Notes: a model not told the origin generated them from the sequence alone. DNA of 64,000 bases from Cellulomonas sp. URHD0024 (GCF_000426185.1 NZ_AUEW01000001.1:62001-126000); one strand, 5' to 3'. Counted from the stretch's first letter, positions 8,842-17,675 are shown. Made by a program: numbers and translations.

Positions 8842-8954
8842 GACTGCCCTCTCCGCCCGACCGGCGACGCTGCCGGTCCGCGAAACGTACATCGTCCCGG
8901 GTACGCCGTCAGCGGATTGACACTGCCGTCGATGTCAGCGTCTACTGAGATACT

Positions 8955-8970
8955 TCGAACAGTTGTTCGA
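8955..8970 (+). promoter_or_regulatory. LexA binding site (SOS box)
   Basis: TCGAAC-AGTT-GTTCGA is a perfect 6-4-6 palindrome matching the actinobacterial SOS box TCGAAC-N4-GTTCGA. It lies 154 bases before imuA', in the 282-bp divergent gap, so it should repress the mutasome operon until LexA cleavage. Confidence 0.88.
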
Positions 8971-8978
8971 CGACGGCC

Positions 8979-9056
8979 GGTTCGATGACGGGTTCGATGA
9001 CCGGGGTTCGATGGCCGGTTCGATGACCGTTGTTCGATGACTGGTTCGAAGGACGA
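8979..9056 (+). repeat. 26-bp tandem repeat of GTTCGA half-sites
   Basis: Six further GTTCGA hexamers start at 8980, 8992, 9006, 9018, 9032 and 9044. Their spacings alternate 12 and 14, so the true period is 26 bp (units 8979-9004, 9005-9030, 9031-9056). The unit consensus is GGTTCGATGACC doubled. All have the same orientation as the right half of the SOS box. Confidence 0.8.
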
Positions 9057-9123
9057 CTGGTGCCAGATGCTCCAGCTCAACCGCATCGCGACTGCGGCAA
9101 CGTGACGAGGGAGGTGCGCACAC

Positions 9124-9924
9124 ATGACCACCGGAACCTTGCCCGTCCCTGTGAGTCAGCAGGACCGGGTCCGGCTCGCTCGCGCGACCCTTGCGCGCGC
9201 CGAGGAACGGACCGGTGCGCGCAGCGTTCTCCCGATCGGTGGCAGACCCGATGCGCCAGTCGCGTTGGCGCTGGTGCCCGCCGAGCCGGAGCCTGTGGTC
9301 CCCGCCGGGATCCTCACCACCGAGCGTCCGCCCATGGCTGTGCCACCGGCGCTCGTCCCGCTCCTGCCCGAGGGGCTGCGCCGTGGTGCGACGACCGTGG
9401 TGAACGGGTCCACCTCGCTCGTGCTCGCCGTGCTCGCGCACGCGTGTGCCGGTGGTGCGTGGGCCGCCGTCGTCGGGCAGCCGACCGTCGGGCTGCTCGC
9501 CGCCGCGCAGGCGGGTGTGTCGCTCGAGCGGTTGGCTGTGGTGCCTCGGCCTGGGCTCGAGTCGCCCACCGTCCTGGCGGCGCTGCTCGACGGGGTGGAC
9601 GTGGTGGTCGTCGGGCCGCAGGTCGTGCTCACCGACACGGACCGCAGACGGCTGTCCGCCCGCGCGCGTGACCGGGGATCCGTGCTGCTGTCGACCACCG
9701 ACTGGCCCGGCGCGAGCGTGGTGCTCACCGTTCAGCAGGGGCGGTGGACCGGTGTGGACGCGGGCGAGGGACGGCTGCGGACCCATGAGATCCGGGTCGC
9801 GCGTACCGGGCGGGGCGGCGCGGCCGTGCCGCAGTCGCTCGACCTGACGTTGCCGCTCGGGGTGGATGCGCCGGTCGTCGTGCCGGCTGGGGAGCCCACG
9901 GTCGGCCTGAGGCTCGTCGGATGA
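9124..9924 (+). CDS. imuA': ImuA'-like mutasome accessory protein
   Basis: 266 residues. The ATG at 9124 is preceded by GGGAGGTG. The fold looks RecA-like (RRGATTVVNGSTSLVLAVL, AAVVGQPTVGLLAAAQAGV, DVVVVGPQVVL), but the Walker A lysine is missing: the GxxxxGK[TS] loop reads VNGSTSLV. ATP binding is therefore unlikely. It is the first gene of an SOS-controlled operon and its stop overlaps imuB as ATGA. By analogy with mycobacterial ImuA', it would bridge RecA or the replisome with ImuB and DnaE2 in translesion synthesis. Confidence 0.85.
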   Translation: MTTGTLPVPVSQQDRVRLARATLARAEERTGARSVLPIGGRPDAPVALALVPAEPEPVVPAGILTTERPPMAVPPALVPLLPEGLRRGATTVVNGSTSLVLAVLAHACAGGAWAAVVGQPTVGLLAAAQAGVSLERLAVVPRPGLESPTVLAALLDGVDVVVVGPQVVLTDTDRRRLSARARDRGSVLLSTTDWPGASVVLTVQQGRWTGVDAGEGRLRTHEIRVARTGRGGAAVPQSLDLTLPLGVDAPVVVPAGEPTVGLRLVG

Positions 9925-11720
9925 GCACGCGGACCACGGTGCTGTGGGTGCCCGACTGGCCGGTGGTGGCCGCAGCGGCCACCGAGGAGGTGCCCGCCCA
10001 CCTGCCCATGGCGGTGCACGACGGGCAACGGCTCACCGCGGTGTCGGCGCTCGCGCGCGCCGAAGGGGTCCGGCGCGGGATGCGGCGCAGACAGGCGCAA
10101 GGGGTCTGCCCCGAGCTGGTCCTGCTGCCCGCCGACGACACCCGCGACGTGCGGATGTTCGAACCCGTCGCGTCGGCGGCGGAGACCGTCGTGGCGGGCA
10201 TCGAGGTGGTGCGCGCGGGGATGCTCCTGCTGCCTGCGGGCGGCGCGAGCCGGTATCACGGGTCCGAGGAGGCGCTCGCGGAGCTGCTGGTCGATGCGGT
10301 GGCCGACCGGTCGGGGCACGAGTGCGCGGTCGGCACCGCGGACGGGTTGCTGGCCGCGGTCCTTGCCACCCGGTCAGGGACCGTCGTGCCTCCCGGGCAG
10401 TCACCGACCTACCTGGCCCGGCACGGGGTGACTGAGCTGGTGCACGCCGCGGTCACCGACGAGGCAGCGTCCGCGGTGGCGGACCTGGTGGACCTGCTGC
10501 ACCGGCTCGGGCTGCGCACGCTCGGCCAGCTCGCCGCACTGCCGCCCACCGACGTGCACGCCCGGTTCGGGCGCCTGGGCGCCTGGGCGCAGCTGCTCGC
10601 ACGGGGGGACGACGAGCGCCCTCCGGCCCGCCGGCGCCCGGAGGCGGACCTCGAGGTGTCCACCGAGCTGGACCCACCCCTCGACCGGGTCGACTCGGCC
10701 ACCTTCGCCGGTCGACGGTTGGCTGAAGAGCTGCACGAGCTCCTGGTGCAGCACTCCGTGACCTGCGGACGACTGCAGATCGCCGCGCGCACCGACGAGG
10801 GTGAGGACCTGGTGCGGACCTGGCGTACCGACCTCGGCGGCTGGGGAGGCCTGACACCGGCGCGCATCACCGACCGGATCCGTTGGCAGCTGGAGGGCTG
10901 GCTGGCCACGACCGCGGTGGAGACCGCACGGGGCCGTGCCATCGACGACCCGGCGGCACGCGCGCGTTCGGCGGGCGCGCGAGCGGCCGTCGCGTCCGGG
11001 AAGGACCCGTGGGCACATGACGACCTGCCCGTGGACCCGTGGCCCGAGGACTCCCGTCCCGTCGCGCTCGTGCACCTCGCGGTCACCGCACTGGACGTCG
11101 CACCGGCTGGCGCCGAGCAGGGGCGGCTCTGGGGTGGACCGTCGGGTGGTGATCTGCGTGCACACCGCGCGCTGGACCGTGTGCAGGGGATCGTCGGCGG
11201 TTCGGGGATCCTCGTCGCGACGCTGCAGGGCGGTCGTGACGTCCGCGACCAGGTGCACCTGCGCCCGTGGGGGGAGCAGACCGAACCGGCACGTCCGGTG
11301 GACCGGCCCTGGCCGGGTCGGCTGCCCGATCCCGCGCCGGCGACAGTCCTCGACCCACCCGAGCGCATCGAGGTGCGTGATGCCGCGGGAGCGCCGGTGG
11401 TGCTCGACGTGCGCGCAGGGATGACGGGGGAACCCGCCTCGGTCCGGTGGCTCCCCCGGGAGGAGGATGTCCTGGACGGTGCTGCTGCTCGGAGGTCGCG
11501 CGAGGTCCGTGGCACAGGTGGTCGCCCCTCCGTGCGGTCCGCCGATGCCGAGGTGCGGTCCGTCGTCGGCTGGGCAGGGCCGTGGCTGCTGAGCGAGCGC
11601 TGGTGGACCGACGACCGCCCGGGGTTGCGTGCACACCTGCAGGTGACGTTCGACGACGGCCGCGCGGTGCTCCTCGCCTGCACGGCGGCGGGTTGGACGT
11701 GCGAGGCGACGTATGACTGA
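9921..11720 (+). CDS. imuB: ImuB, catalytically inactive Y-family polymerase homologue
   Basis: 599 residues. The N-terminal half has the Y-family fold, but the metal-binding acids are gone. Where DinB has LHADADSFF this protein reads LWVPDWPVV (8-16), and where DinB has SIDE it reads RAGM (~98-101). Residues ~165-200 carry the helix-hairpin region (LHRLGLRTLGQLAALP). The C-terminal third is the ImuB-specific tail with WGGPSGGDLRAH and WWTDDRPG. ImuB is the hub of the mutasome, binding the beta clamp, ImuA' and DnaE2. Start and stop overlap both neighbours. Confidence 0.93.
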   Translation: MSTRTTVLWVPDWPVVAAAATEEVPAHLPMAVHDGQRLTAVSALARAEGVRRGMRRRQAQGVCPELVLLPADDTRDVRMFEPVASAAETVVAGIEVVRAGMLLLPAGGASRYHGSEEALAELLVDAVADRSGHECAVGTADGLLAAVLATRSGTVVPPGQSPTYLARHGVTELVHAAVTDEAASAVADLVDLLHRLGLRTLGQLAALPPTDVHARFGRLGAWAQLLARGDDERPPARRRPEADLEVSTELDPPLDRVDSATFAGRRLAEELHELLVQHSVTCGRLQIAARTDEGEDLVRTWRTDLGGWGGLTPARITDRIRWQLEGWLATTAVETARGRAIDDPAARARSAGARAAVASGKDPWAHDDLPVDPWPEDSRPVALVHLAVTALDVAPAGAEQGRLWGGPSGGDLRAHRALDRVQGIVGGSGILVATLQGGRDVRDQVHLRPWGEQTEPARPVDRPWPGRLPDPAPATVLDPPERIEVRDAAGAPVVLDVRAGMTGEPASVRWLPREEDVLDGAAARRSREVRGTGGRPSVRSADAEVRSVVGWAGPWLLSERWWTDDRPGLRAHLQVTFDDGRAVLLACTAAGWTCEATYD

Positions 11721-14700
11721 CACACCGTTCGGCACCGTGCAGGACACCGCGGTGCAGCCCGGCGGCACCCCGCTGCGCTACGCCGAGCTGCACGCGCACT
11801 CGGCGTTCAGCTTCCTGGACGGTGCCAGCCAGCCCGAGGAGCTGGCCGCGGAGGCATCCCGGCTCGGCCTGCGGGCGCTGGCGGTCACCGACCACGACGG
11901 GCTGTACGGCGTGGTCCGGTTCGCGCAGGCGGCCAAGGCGGTCGGGCTGCCGACCGTGTTCGGGGCCGAGCTGCACCTGCCGGCACCCGACGGTCGTCGA
12001 CACCACCGGGAGACACGGGTGAGCCCGGGGCCGCCGGTGCTGGACCTGCCGACGGGTGTCCCGGACCCGCGGGCGTCGCACCTGCTGGTGCTCGCCCGAG
12101 GTGCTGACGGGTACCGCGCGCTGTCACGCGCGATCGCGGAGGCTCACCTGCGGACGGGCAAGAAGGGTGCGGCCGACTACCGGCTCGAGGAGCTCGCCGC
12201 GACGGCAGCCGGCCAGTGGCTCGTGCTCACCGGCTGCCGCAAGGGGGCGGTCCGACGGGCTCTCGCGGGCGGTGACCCGTCGGGGGTCGTGGGCGTCAGC
12301 GCGTCGGGTGTCGACGCAGCGCGCAAGGAGCTGGACCGGCTCGTCGTCCTGTTCGGACGGGACAACGTGGCGGTCGAGACGACGACGGTGGGGGACCCGT
12401 ACGACGCCGAGCGTGCCGACGCCCTGGCCTACCTCGCAGCCGAGGCCGGCCTCCCGCTCGTGGCCACCGGCAACGTCCACTACGCCACGCCACGCGACGC
12501 GGATCTCGCGGCTGCGCTCGCCGCCGTTCGCGCCAGGTCCTCCCTGGAGGACCTCGACGGCTGGCTGCCCGGGGGACCAGCTGCGCACCTGCGGTCGGCG
12601 GCGGAGATGCTCGCGCTGCACCGCCGGCACCCGTCGGCCGTCGGCACCGCGGCGGACCTGGCCGACGAGTGTGCGTTCGACCTGTCCCTCGTCGCGCCGA
12701 ACCTGCCGCCCTACCCGGTACCGCCCGGCCACACCGAGGCCACCTGGCTGCGAGAACTTGTACGACAAGGCGCCATGGAGCTGTACGGACCGCCCGAGAA
12801 GGAGCGTGTGCCCGGTGCGTACGCACAGCTGGCGCACGAGCTACGGGTGATCGAGGACCTGGGTTTTCCCGGCTACTTCCTGGTGGTCTACGACCTCGTC
12901 GACTTCTGCCGACGGAACGGGATCATGGCGCAGGGGCGTGGGTCGGCGGCCAACTCGGCGGTCTGCTACGCGCTGCGGGTCACCGCCGTCGACGCGGTCC
13001 GGCACGGGCTGCTGTTCGAGCGCTTCCTCGCCCCGGAGCGCGACGGTCCGCCGGACATCGACGTCGACATCGAGTCGGCGCGGCGAGAGGAGGTCATCCA
13101 GTACGTCTACGAGAAGCACGGTCGGTCGCACGCGGCGCAGGTGGCCAACGTCATCTCCTACCGGCCACGGTCGGCGGTTCGTGACGCGGCCCGGGCGCTC
13201 GGGTACGACGCCGGGCAGCAGGACGCGTGGGCGTCCTCGATCGAGCGCTGGGGGAGTCTGCGGCCACCCGCCGAGCCGGCGCCGGTCCCCGCGGAGCGCC
13301 CGCACACGAGCGGTCGTCTGCCGACGTCGGTGCAGCAGTCGCCGTCCGTGCCCGCATCGGGGCGGCAGGTCGACCCGTCCTGGTCCGTGCCGGGGTCGGG
13401 CCGCCCGGTCGCCCCCTCTCCGGCCGCGCGCCCCGTGCGGCCGCACGTCGGTCACGCCGGTCCGGTCCCGGAGCAGCCGACCACGGTCGTCACCCCCCGT
13501 GAGGAGCGCTGGCGAACCCGCGCCTCGATGTGGGGCAACACGTGGGAGCCCCCTTCGGTGCTCCACGCGACCGGACCGGTCACCCAGGTCCTGCGCGCCG
13601 CGAGAGGACATGACACACCCGGGCTGGCCACCGCGGACGGGCACGACGTCGTCCCGGCGGTCCTGCCGCCGTCGGCGAGCGACCTGGACGAGATCCCCGA
13701 GCAGGTCATCGACCTGGCGGACCGGTTCCTGCGCCTGCCACGGCACCTGGGCATCCACTCCGGCGGCATGGTCATGTGCGACCGCCCGGTGATCGAGGTG
13801 TGCCCGGTGGAGTGGGCGCGGATGCCGGGCCGCACGGTGCTGCAGTGGGACAAGGAGGACTGTGCCGACGCCGGGCTGGTGAAGTTCGACCTGCTCGGGC
13901 TGGGCATGCTCACCGCGCTGCGCATCGGGTTCACGTCGGTCAAGGAGCACGAGGGGAAGGTGCTCGACCTGCACGGGCTGCCCGCGGAGGACTCACGGGT
14001 GTACGACCTGCTCAGCGCGGCGGACACGGTCGGGGTGTTCCAGGTGGAGTCGCGGGCGCAGATGGGCACGCTGCCGCGGCTGCAGCCGCGCACGTTCTAC
14101 GACATCGTCATCGAGGTCGCCCTCATCCGCCCCGGTCCCATCCAGGGCGGCTCGGTGCACCCGTACATCGAGCGTGCGCACGGGCGGCAACCGGTCACCT
14201 ACCTGCACCCGCTGCTGGAGAAGTCGCTGGCCAAGACCAAGGGCGTCCCGCTGTTCCAGGAGCAGCTCATGCAGATGGCCATCGACGTCGCCGACTTCAC
14301 ACCGGCCGAGGCGGACCAGCTGCGGCGCGCGATGGGGTCCAAGCGGTCGACCGAGCGGATGGAGGCGCTCAAAGGGCGGCTGCTCGACGGGATGGCCGGG
14401 CACGGGATCGACGCGGAGACCGGCGAGCAGATCTTCGACAAGCTCAAGGCGTTCGCGGACTTCGGGTTCCCGGAGTCGCACGCGTACTCGTTCGCGTTCC
14501 TCGTCTACGCCAGCGCGTGGCTGAAGGTGTACCACCCGGCAGCGTTCTACGCAGGGCTGCTCGCGGCGCAACCGATGGGGTTCTACTCACCGCAGTCGCT
14601 CGCCGCCGATGCTCGTCGGCACGGTCTGGAGGTGCTGCGACCGGACATCCAGTCGTCCGACGTGCAGGCGTGCGTCGAGCGTCTGGCGCCGACGCCGGAC

Positions 14701-15489
14701 GGAGGCGAGCCACTGCTCGTGCCGACGCCGAGCGGGACCGGTCCCGTGACGGCGCCCGGCGTGCGGACAGGGGACGGCCGGCGTTCGCTCGCGGTCCGGC
14801 TCGGGCTCTCGTCGGTGCGGTCGGTGGGGGAGGACGTCGCCCAGCGGGTGGTCGACGAACGCCGGGCGCACGGCCCGTTCGCCGACCTGCGCCAGCTGGT
14901 CAGGCGCGTCCAGCTCTCCACCGCGCAGCTCGAGGCGCTGTCCACGGCGGGGGCGCTCGACAGCCTGGGGGTCACGCGCAGGGAGGCGCTGTGGGCGGCG
15001 GGCGCGCTCGCGCAGGAGGGGCCGGACACGCTGCCGGGAGTCTCGGTCGGGGTGAGCGCACCGACGTTGCCGGGACTGAGCGAGGTCGAGGTCGCGACCG
15101 CCGACGTCTGGGCGACGGGCGTGTCCGTCGACTCCTACCCCACGCAGTTCGTCCGCGACGGGCTGGACGCTGCCGGGGTGCTTCGGGTCGAGCAGGCGTA
15201 CACGTACGAGCTCGGCCGGCGGGTGGCCGTGGCGGGTGTCGTCACGCACCGGCAGCGTCCGGGCACGGCCGGCGGGATCACGTTCCTGTCGTTGGAGGAC
15301 GAGACCGGGCTGCTCAACATCATCTGCTCGGCGGGTTTGTGGCAACGGTTCCGCAAGGTGGCGCGCACGTCCCGTGCGCTGGTGGTCCGGGGACGGCTGG
15401 AACGTTCCGACGGCGCGACCAACCTGGTCGCCGAGCACCTGGCACCCATGTCGCTCCGGGTCAGGACGAGCTCTCGCGACTTCCGCTGA
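11713..15489 (+). CDS. dnaE2: Error-prone DNA polymerase III alpha, DnaE2 (ImuC)
   Basis: 1258 residues, longer than the usual ~1050-1150. The PHP domain starts at YAELHAHSAFSFLDGAS. The catalytic acids are in PDIDVDIE (447-454) and KFDLLGLGM (D726), followed by ALIRPGPIQGG and the tandem HhH/OB-fold C-terminus (VAVAGVVTHRQRPG...). Residues ~515-657 are an extra Pro/Ser/Arg-rich segment between the SIERWG and IPEQVIDLA blocks, which lie close together in typical DnaE2. The gene overlaps imuB by 8 bases. It copies past DNA lesions under SOS control with ImuA' and ImuB. Confidence 0.95.
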   Translation: MTDTPFGTVQDTAVQPGGTPLRYAELHAHSAFSFLDGASQPEELAAEASRLGLRALAVTDHDGLYGVVRFAQAAKAVGLPTVFGAELHLPAPDGRRHHRETRVSPGPPVLDLPTGVPDPRASHLLVLARGADGYRALSRAIAEAHLRTGKKGAADYRLEELAATAAGQWLVLTGCRKGAVRRALAGGDPSGVVGVSASGVDAARKELDRLVVLFGRDNVAVETTTVGDPYDAERADALAYLAAEAGLPLVATGNVHYATPRDADLAAALAAVRARSSLEDLDGWLPGGPAAHLRSAAEMLALHRRHPSAVGTAADLADECAFDLSLVAPNLPPYPVPPGHTEATWLRELVRQGAMELYGPPEKERVPGAYAQLAHELRVIEDLGFPGYFLVVYDLVDFCRRNGIMAQGRGSAANSAVCYALRVTAVDAVRHGLLFERFLAPERDGPPDIDVDIESARREEVIQYVYEKHGRSHAAQVANVISYRPRSAVRDAARALGYDAGQQDAWASSIERWGSLRPPAEPAPVPAERPHTSGRLPTSVQQSPSVPASGRQVDPSWSVPGSGRPVAPSPAARPVRPHVGHAGPVPEQPTTVVTPREERWRTRASMWGNTWEPPSVLHATGPVTQVLRAARGHDTPGLATADGHDVVPAVLPPSASDLDEIPEQVIDLADRFLRLPRHLGIHSGGMVMCDRPVIEVCPVEWARMPGRTVLQWDKEDCADAGLVKFDLLGLGMLTALRIGFTSVKEHEGKVLDLHGLPAEDSRVYDLLSAADTVGVFQVESRAQMGTLPRLQPRTFYDIVIEVALIRPGPIQGGSVHPYIERAHGRQPVTYLHPLLEKSLAKTKGVPLFQEQLMQMAIDVADFTPAEADQLRRAMGSKRSTERMEALKGRLLDGMAGHGIDAETGEQIFDKLKAFADFGFPESHAYSFAFLVYASAWLKVYHPAAFYAGLLAAQPMGFYSPQSLAADARRHGLEVLRPDIQSSDVQACVERLAPTPDGGEPLLVPTPSGTGPVTAPGVRTGDGRRSLAVRLGLSSVRSVGEDVAQRVVDERRAHGPFADLRQLVRRVQLSTAQLEALSTAGALDSLGVTRREALWAAGALAQEGPDTLPGVSVGVSAPTLPGLSEVEVATADVWATGVSVDSYPTQFVRDGLDAAGVLRVEQAYTYELGRRVAVAGVVTHRQRPGTAGGITFLSLEDETGLLNIICSAGLWQRFRKVARTSRALVVRGRLERSDGATNLVAEHLAPMSLRVRTSSRDFR

Positions 15490-15494
15490 GCCCC

Positions 15495-16718
15495 TCAGCC
15501 TTCGTGCACCGGCTCGTCGTCCTCGATCTGCTCCACCTCGTCGACGGGCTGGACATCGGCCGAGGCGTCCTCCTCGTCCATCGGGGGATCGAGGGTCCGC
15601 AACCGCGAGAAGATCGCCCAGCAGACCGCCACCAGCGGCACGGCGATCACTGCCCCCAGGAGCCCGGCGATCAGCGTCCCGGAGGTCACCGACAACGCGA
15701 TGACCACGGGATGCAGTCGGACCTGCCGGCCCATGATGAACGGCTGGAAGACGTGCCCCTCCAGCTGTCCGATCAGGGCGATGCAGGCGCCCACGAGCGC
15801 CGCGTTCAGGACCCCGTTGGCGGCCAGGGCGACCACCATCGCGATGACCATCGCCAGGGGCGCTCCGATCAGCGGGATGAACGCGCCGATGATGACGAGC
15901 ACCGCCAGGGGCGCGGCGAGCGGCACGCCCAGGATCAGCAGGGCGATGAACGCGAGCACGCCGTCGGTCAGGGCGACGAGGACCGTGCCACGCGTGTAGC
16001 CGGAGAAGGTGTACCAGCCGGCCCCGGCGGCCTCCTTCCAGGTCGGGCGGACACGAGCGGGCAGCTGGTTCAGGAACCACGTCCACATGTCGCGGCCCCG
16101 CGAGAGGAAGAACGCCGTGCAGAAGATCGCCAGTGCGAGAGCCCCGAAGACCTCCACGACGGACCCGGCACCCGCGGCCGCCTGACCTGCGAGGTCGCCC
16201 GCGTGGTCCTGCACCCACTTCTGCCCGTTGCTGATCCAGGTGGCGATCTGGTCGTTGGTGATCCTGAACGGCAGCTTGCCGCTCTCCAGGTATTCGGTGA
16301 TCTGGTTGAGGCCGTCACCGAACTGCTTGGTCAGGTCCGTCCACTTGTTGGCGATGGAGTACGCCACGTACGCGATCAGGCCGATGAACACGACGAACCC
16401 GCCGATGATCGACAGCGCCGTGGCCAGCCCTCGTGGCAGGAAGCGCGAGAGGACGTCGACGATCGGCCGCAGGACGGCGGTGAAGACGAGTGCGATGAAC
16501 AGAGCGATGAAGACCAGCTGGACCTGCGACGTGGCGTAGAAGATCAGGCCCACCATGAAGATGACGACGAGGAGCCGCCAGGAGACGCCTGCCGAGTTCC
16601 GCAGCCAGCGCGGTGCGGTGTGCTCGACGCCGTACACGCTCGGGTTGCGTCGGGCACCCGCGACCTTGCGCGCAGCCGGTCCAGGTATGCGGCCCGGCGT
16701 CTGGTTCCCGTCCGTCAT
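15495..16718 (-). CDS. AI-2E family transporter (UPF0118 permease)
   Basis: 407 residues from ATG 16718, which has AGGAG 4 nt upstream; the frame is open further to 16850 without support. There are about seven to eight membrane segments: paired helices near residues 40-95, a large soluble region (~110-190), then a C-terminal bundle with GVPLAAPLAVLVIIGAFIPLIG, the usual AI-2E signature region. The C-terminus is acidic. Family members have been linked to AI-2 export, Na+/H+ exchange or other fluxes, so the substrate is open. It converges on dnaE2 with a 5-base gap. Confidence 0.88.
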   Translation of the reverse strand: MTDGNQTPGRIPGPAARKVAGARRNPSVYGVEHTAPRWLRNSAGVSWRLLVVIFMVGLIFYATSQVQLVFIALFIALVFTAVLRPIVDVLSRFLPRGLATALSIIGGFVVFIGLIAYVAYSIANKWTDLTKQFGDGLNQITEYLESGKLPFRITNDQIATWISNGQKWVQDHAGDLAGQAAAGAGSVVEVFGALALAIFCTAFFLSRGRDMWTWFLNQLPARVRPTWKEAAGAGWYTFSGYTRGTVLVALTDGVLAFIALLILGVPLAAPLAVLVIIGAFIPLIGAPLAMVIAMVVALAANGVLNAALVGACIALIGQLEGHVFQPFIMGRQVRLHPVVIALSVTSGTLIAGLLGAVIAVPLVAVCWAIFSRLRTLDPPMDEEDASADVQPVDEVEQIEDDEPVHEG

Positions 16719-16859
16719 CAGGCTCCTATGCGTCGTCGAGACCCGTGGCCTGGCCTCGCGCACAGTCTGCACCGGCCGCCCGATGCATGCCTGCCAGCCG
16801 CGCCGTGCTATCTTTTCTGCCGCACCTGTGGGCGCCTCCGGGTGTCTCACGGTCCACCT

Positions 16860-16942
16860 GTCCGGGTGGCGGAATGGCAGACGCGCTAGCTTGAGGTGCT
16901 AGTGCCCTAACGGGCGTGGGGGTTCAAGTCCCCCTCCGGACA
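16860..16942 (+). tRNA. tRNA-Leu (anticodon GAG)
   Basis: The acceptor GTCCGGG pairs with TCCGGAC (one G-T). The anticodon stem GCTAGC/GCTAGT encloses TTGAGGT with anticodon GAG at 16893-16895. A long variable arm (GTGCCCTAACGGGCG) marks a class II tRNA, and the T-arm is GGGGGTTCAAGTCCCCC. CCA is not encoded. It reads CUC codons. Confidence 0.96.
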
Positions 16943-16950
16943 CTCGTTGA

Positions 16951-16988
16951 GACAGCGACGGATGAGCCCCTGACCAGCAGCAATGCGG
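16951..16988. repeat. Direct repeat copy 1, in tRNA-Leu terminator
   Basis: This 38-base segment (GACAGCGACGGATGAGCCCC then TGACCAGCAGCAATGCGG) recurs imperfectly at 17639-17675. The core GCCCCTGACCAGCAG is identical and followed by xxATGCGG in both copies. It contains the 5' arm of the tRNA terminator. Confidence 0.7.
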
Positions 16989-17004
16989 TCGGGGGCTTCT
17001 TCGT
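16965..17004 (+). terminator. Intrinsic terminator of tRNA-Leu
   Basis: AGCCCCTGACC (16965-16975) pairs over 11 bp with GGTCGGGGGCT (16987-16997), around an 11-nt loop, followed by TCTTCGTT. Confidence 0.85.
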
Positions 17005-17261
17005 TGCAGTCGAGGACCCGAGGACCGTACGGACACGGGAATTCGCCTGCAGCCGGGCGGCGGCGACGCCCGCTGCGCGCGAGCGCTCAGCTGGGGGTAC
17101 CCCCGCGACCGTCACTGTGCCCGCTGCGTCGATGCTGCTGGCGACGAGCGGGACGCCGGTCGTCGCGGCGCATGGCGCGGTCGTCTGGTCCACAAGGACC
17201 TGCTCCCGACCGCTGGGCCCCGCGCGGGTCCGCCTTCCCTGGTTCGTGCGGTGTTGGCCGA
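16998..17261. other. Non-coding stretch between tRNA-Leu terminator and gene fragment
   Basis: No convincing gene is present; open frames here lack codon bias and ribosome sites. It holds a 12-bp palindrome GGGGGTACCCCC at 17093-17104. Confidence 0.6.
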
Positions 17262-17638
17262 CTATGCGCCCTTGATGGGGCCGACCTTGTTCGACGTGGA
17301 ACTGGTCGTGGTGTACCCGGTCTTCCTGATCGTGACCTCGACGCTGACCGTCGTGCCCTTGTCCGCGGACCTGAGCGTGCAGGTCGACTTCGTGGCAGCT
17401 GAGATCGTCCTGCCGTTGCGCAGCCACTGGTAGGAATAGCTCGCGCCGGTGACGGAGACCTCGGGTTTGACGGCAGTGAGCGTCCTGCCGACCGTCGCAG
17501 TGCCGGTGATCTTCGACGCCACGGAGACTGTGATCGTGCCGGCTCTGACCGCCGCGGTCGCGTGTGACGTGGCTGATGCGGTGGAGTAGCCGGCCTTGCT
17601 CGCCGTGACCTTGGTGCGGGCTCGGGAGCGGTCGTCGA
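17262..17638 (-). pseudogene. Truncated C-terminus of a secreted repeat protein
   Basis: The frame ending at TAG 17262 encodes ~120 residues of the Ig-like repeat found at the C-termini of actinobacterial extracellular proteins: KVTASKAGYSTASATS, then ITGTATVGRTLTAVKPEV, YSYQWLRNGRTISAATKST, DKGTTVSVEVTIRKTGYTT. The frame remains open to 17909, but the similarity stops at ~17630, exactly where the second direct-repeat copy begins. Upstream residues are Arg/Pro-rich and not homologous to anything recognised. There is no signal peptide or start in front, so this is a fragment, probably left by a deletion or recombination event. Confidence 0.7.
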
Positions 17639-17675
17639 GACCGCGACGACGCGCCCCTGACCAGCAGAGATGCGG
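17639..17675. repeat. Direct repeat copy 2
   Basis: GACCGCGACGACGCGCCCCT followed by GACCAGCAGAGATGCGG, an imperfect copy of 16951-16988 with one gap and a few changes. It can still form a weaker TGACC/GGTCA hairpin. It bounds the repeat-protein fragment on its upstream side. From 17676 to 17821 nothing is recognised. Confidence 0.7.

Noticed and set aside
8979..9056. CRISPR-like array
   Set aside because: The 26-bp units are contiguous with no unique spacers, so this is a tandem repeat.
16916..17427. Open frames on both strands beside tRNA-Leu
   Set aside because: They begin inside the tRNA or terminator, lack ribosome sites and show no family motifs.
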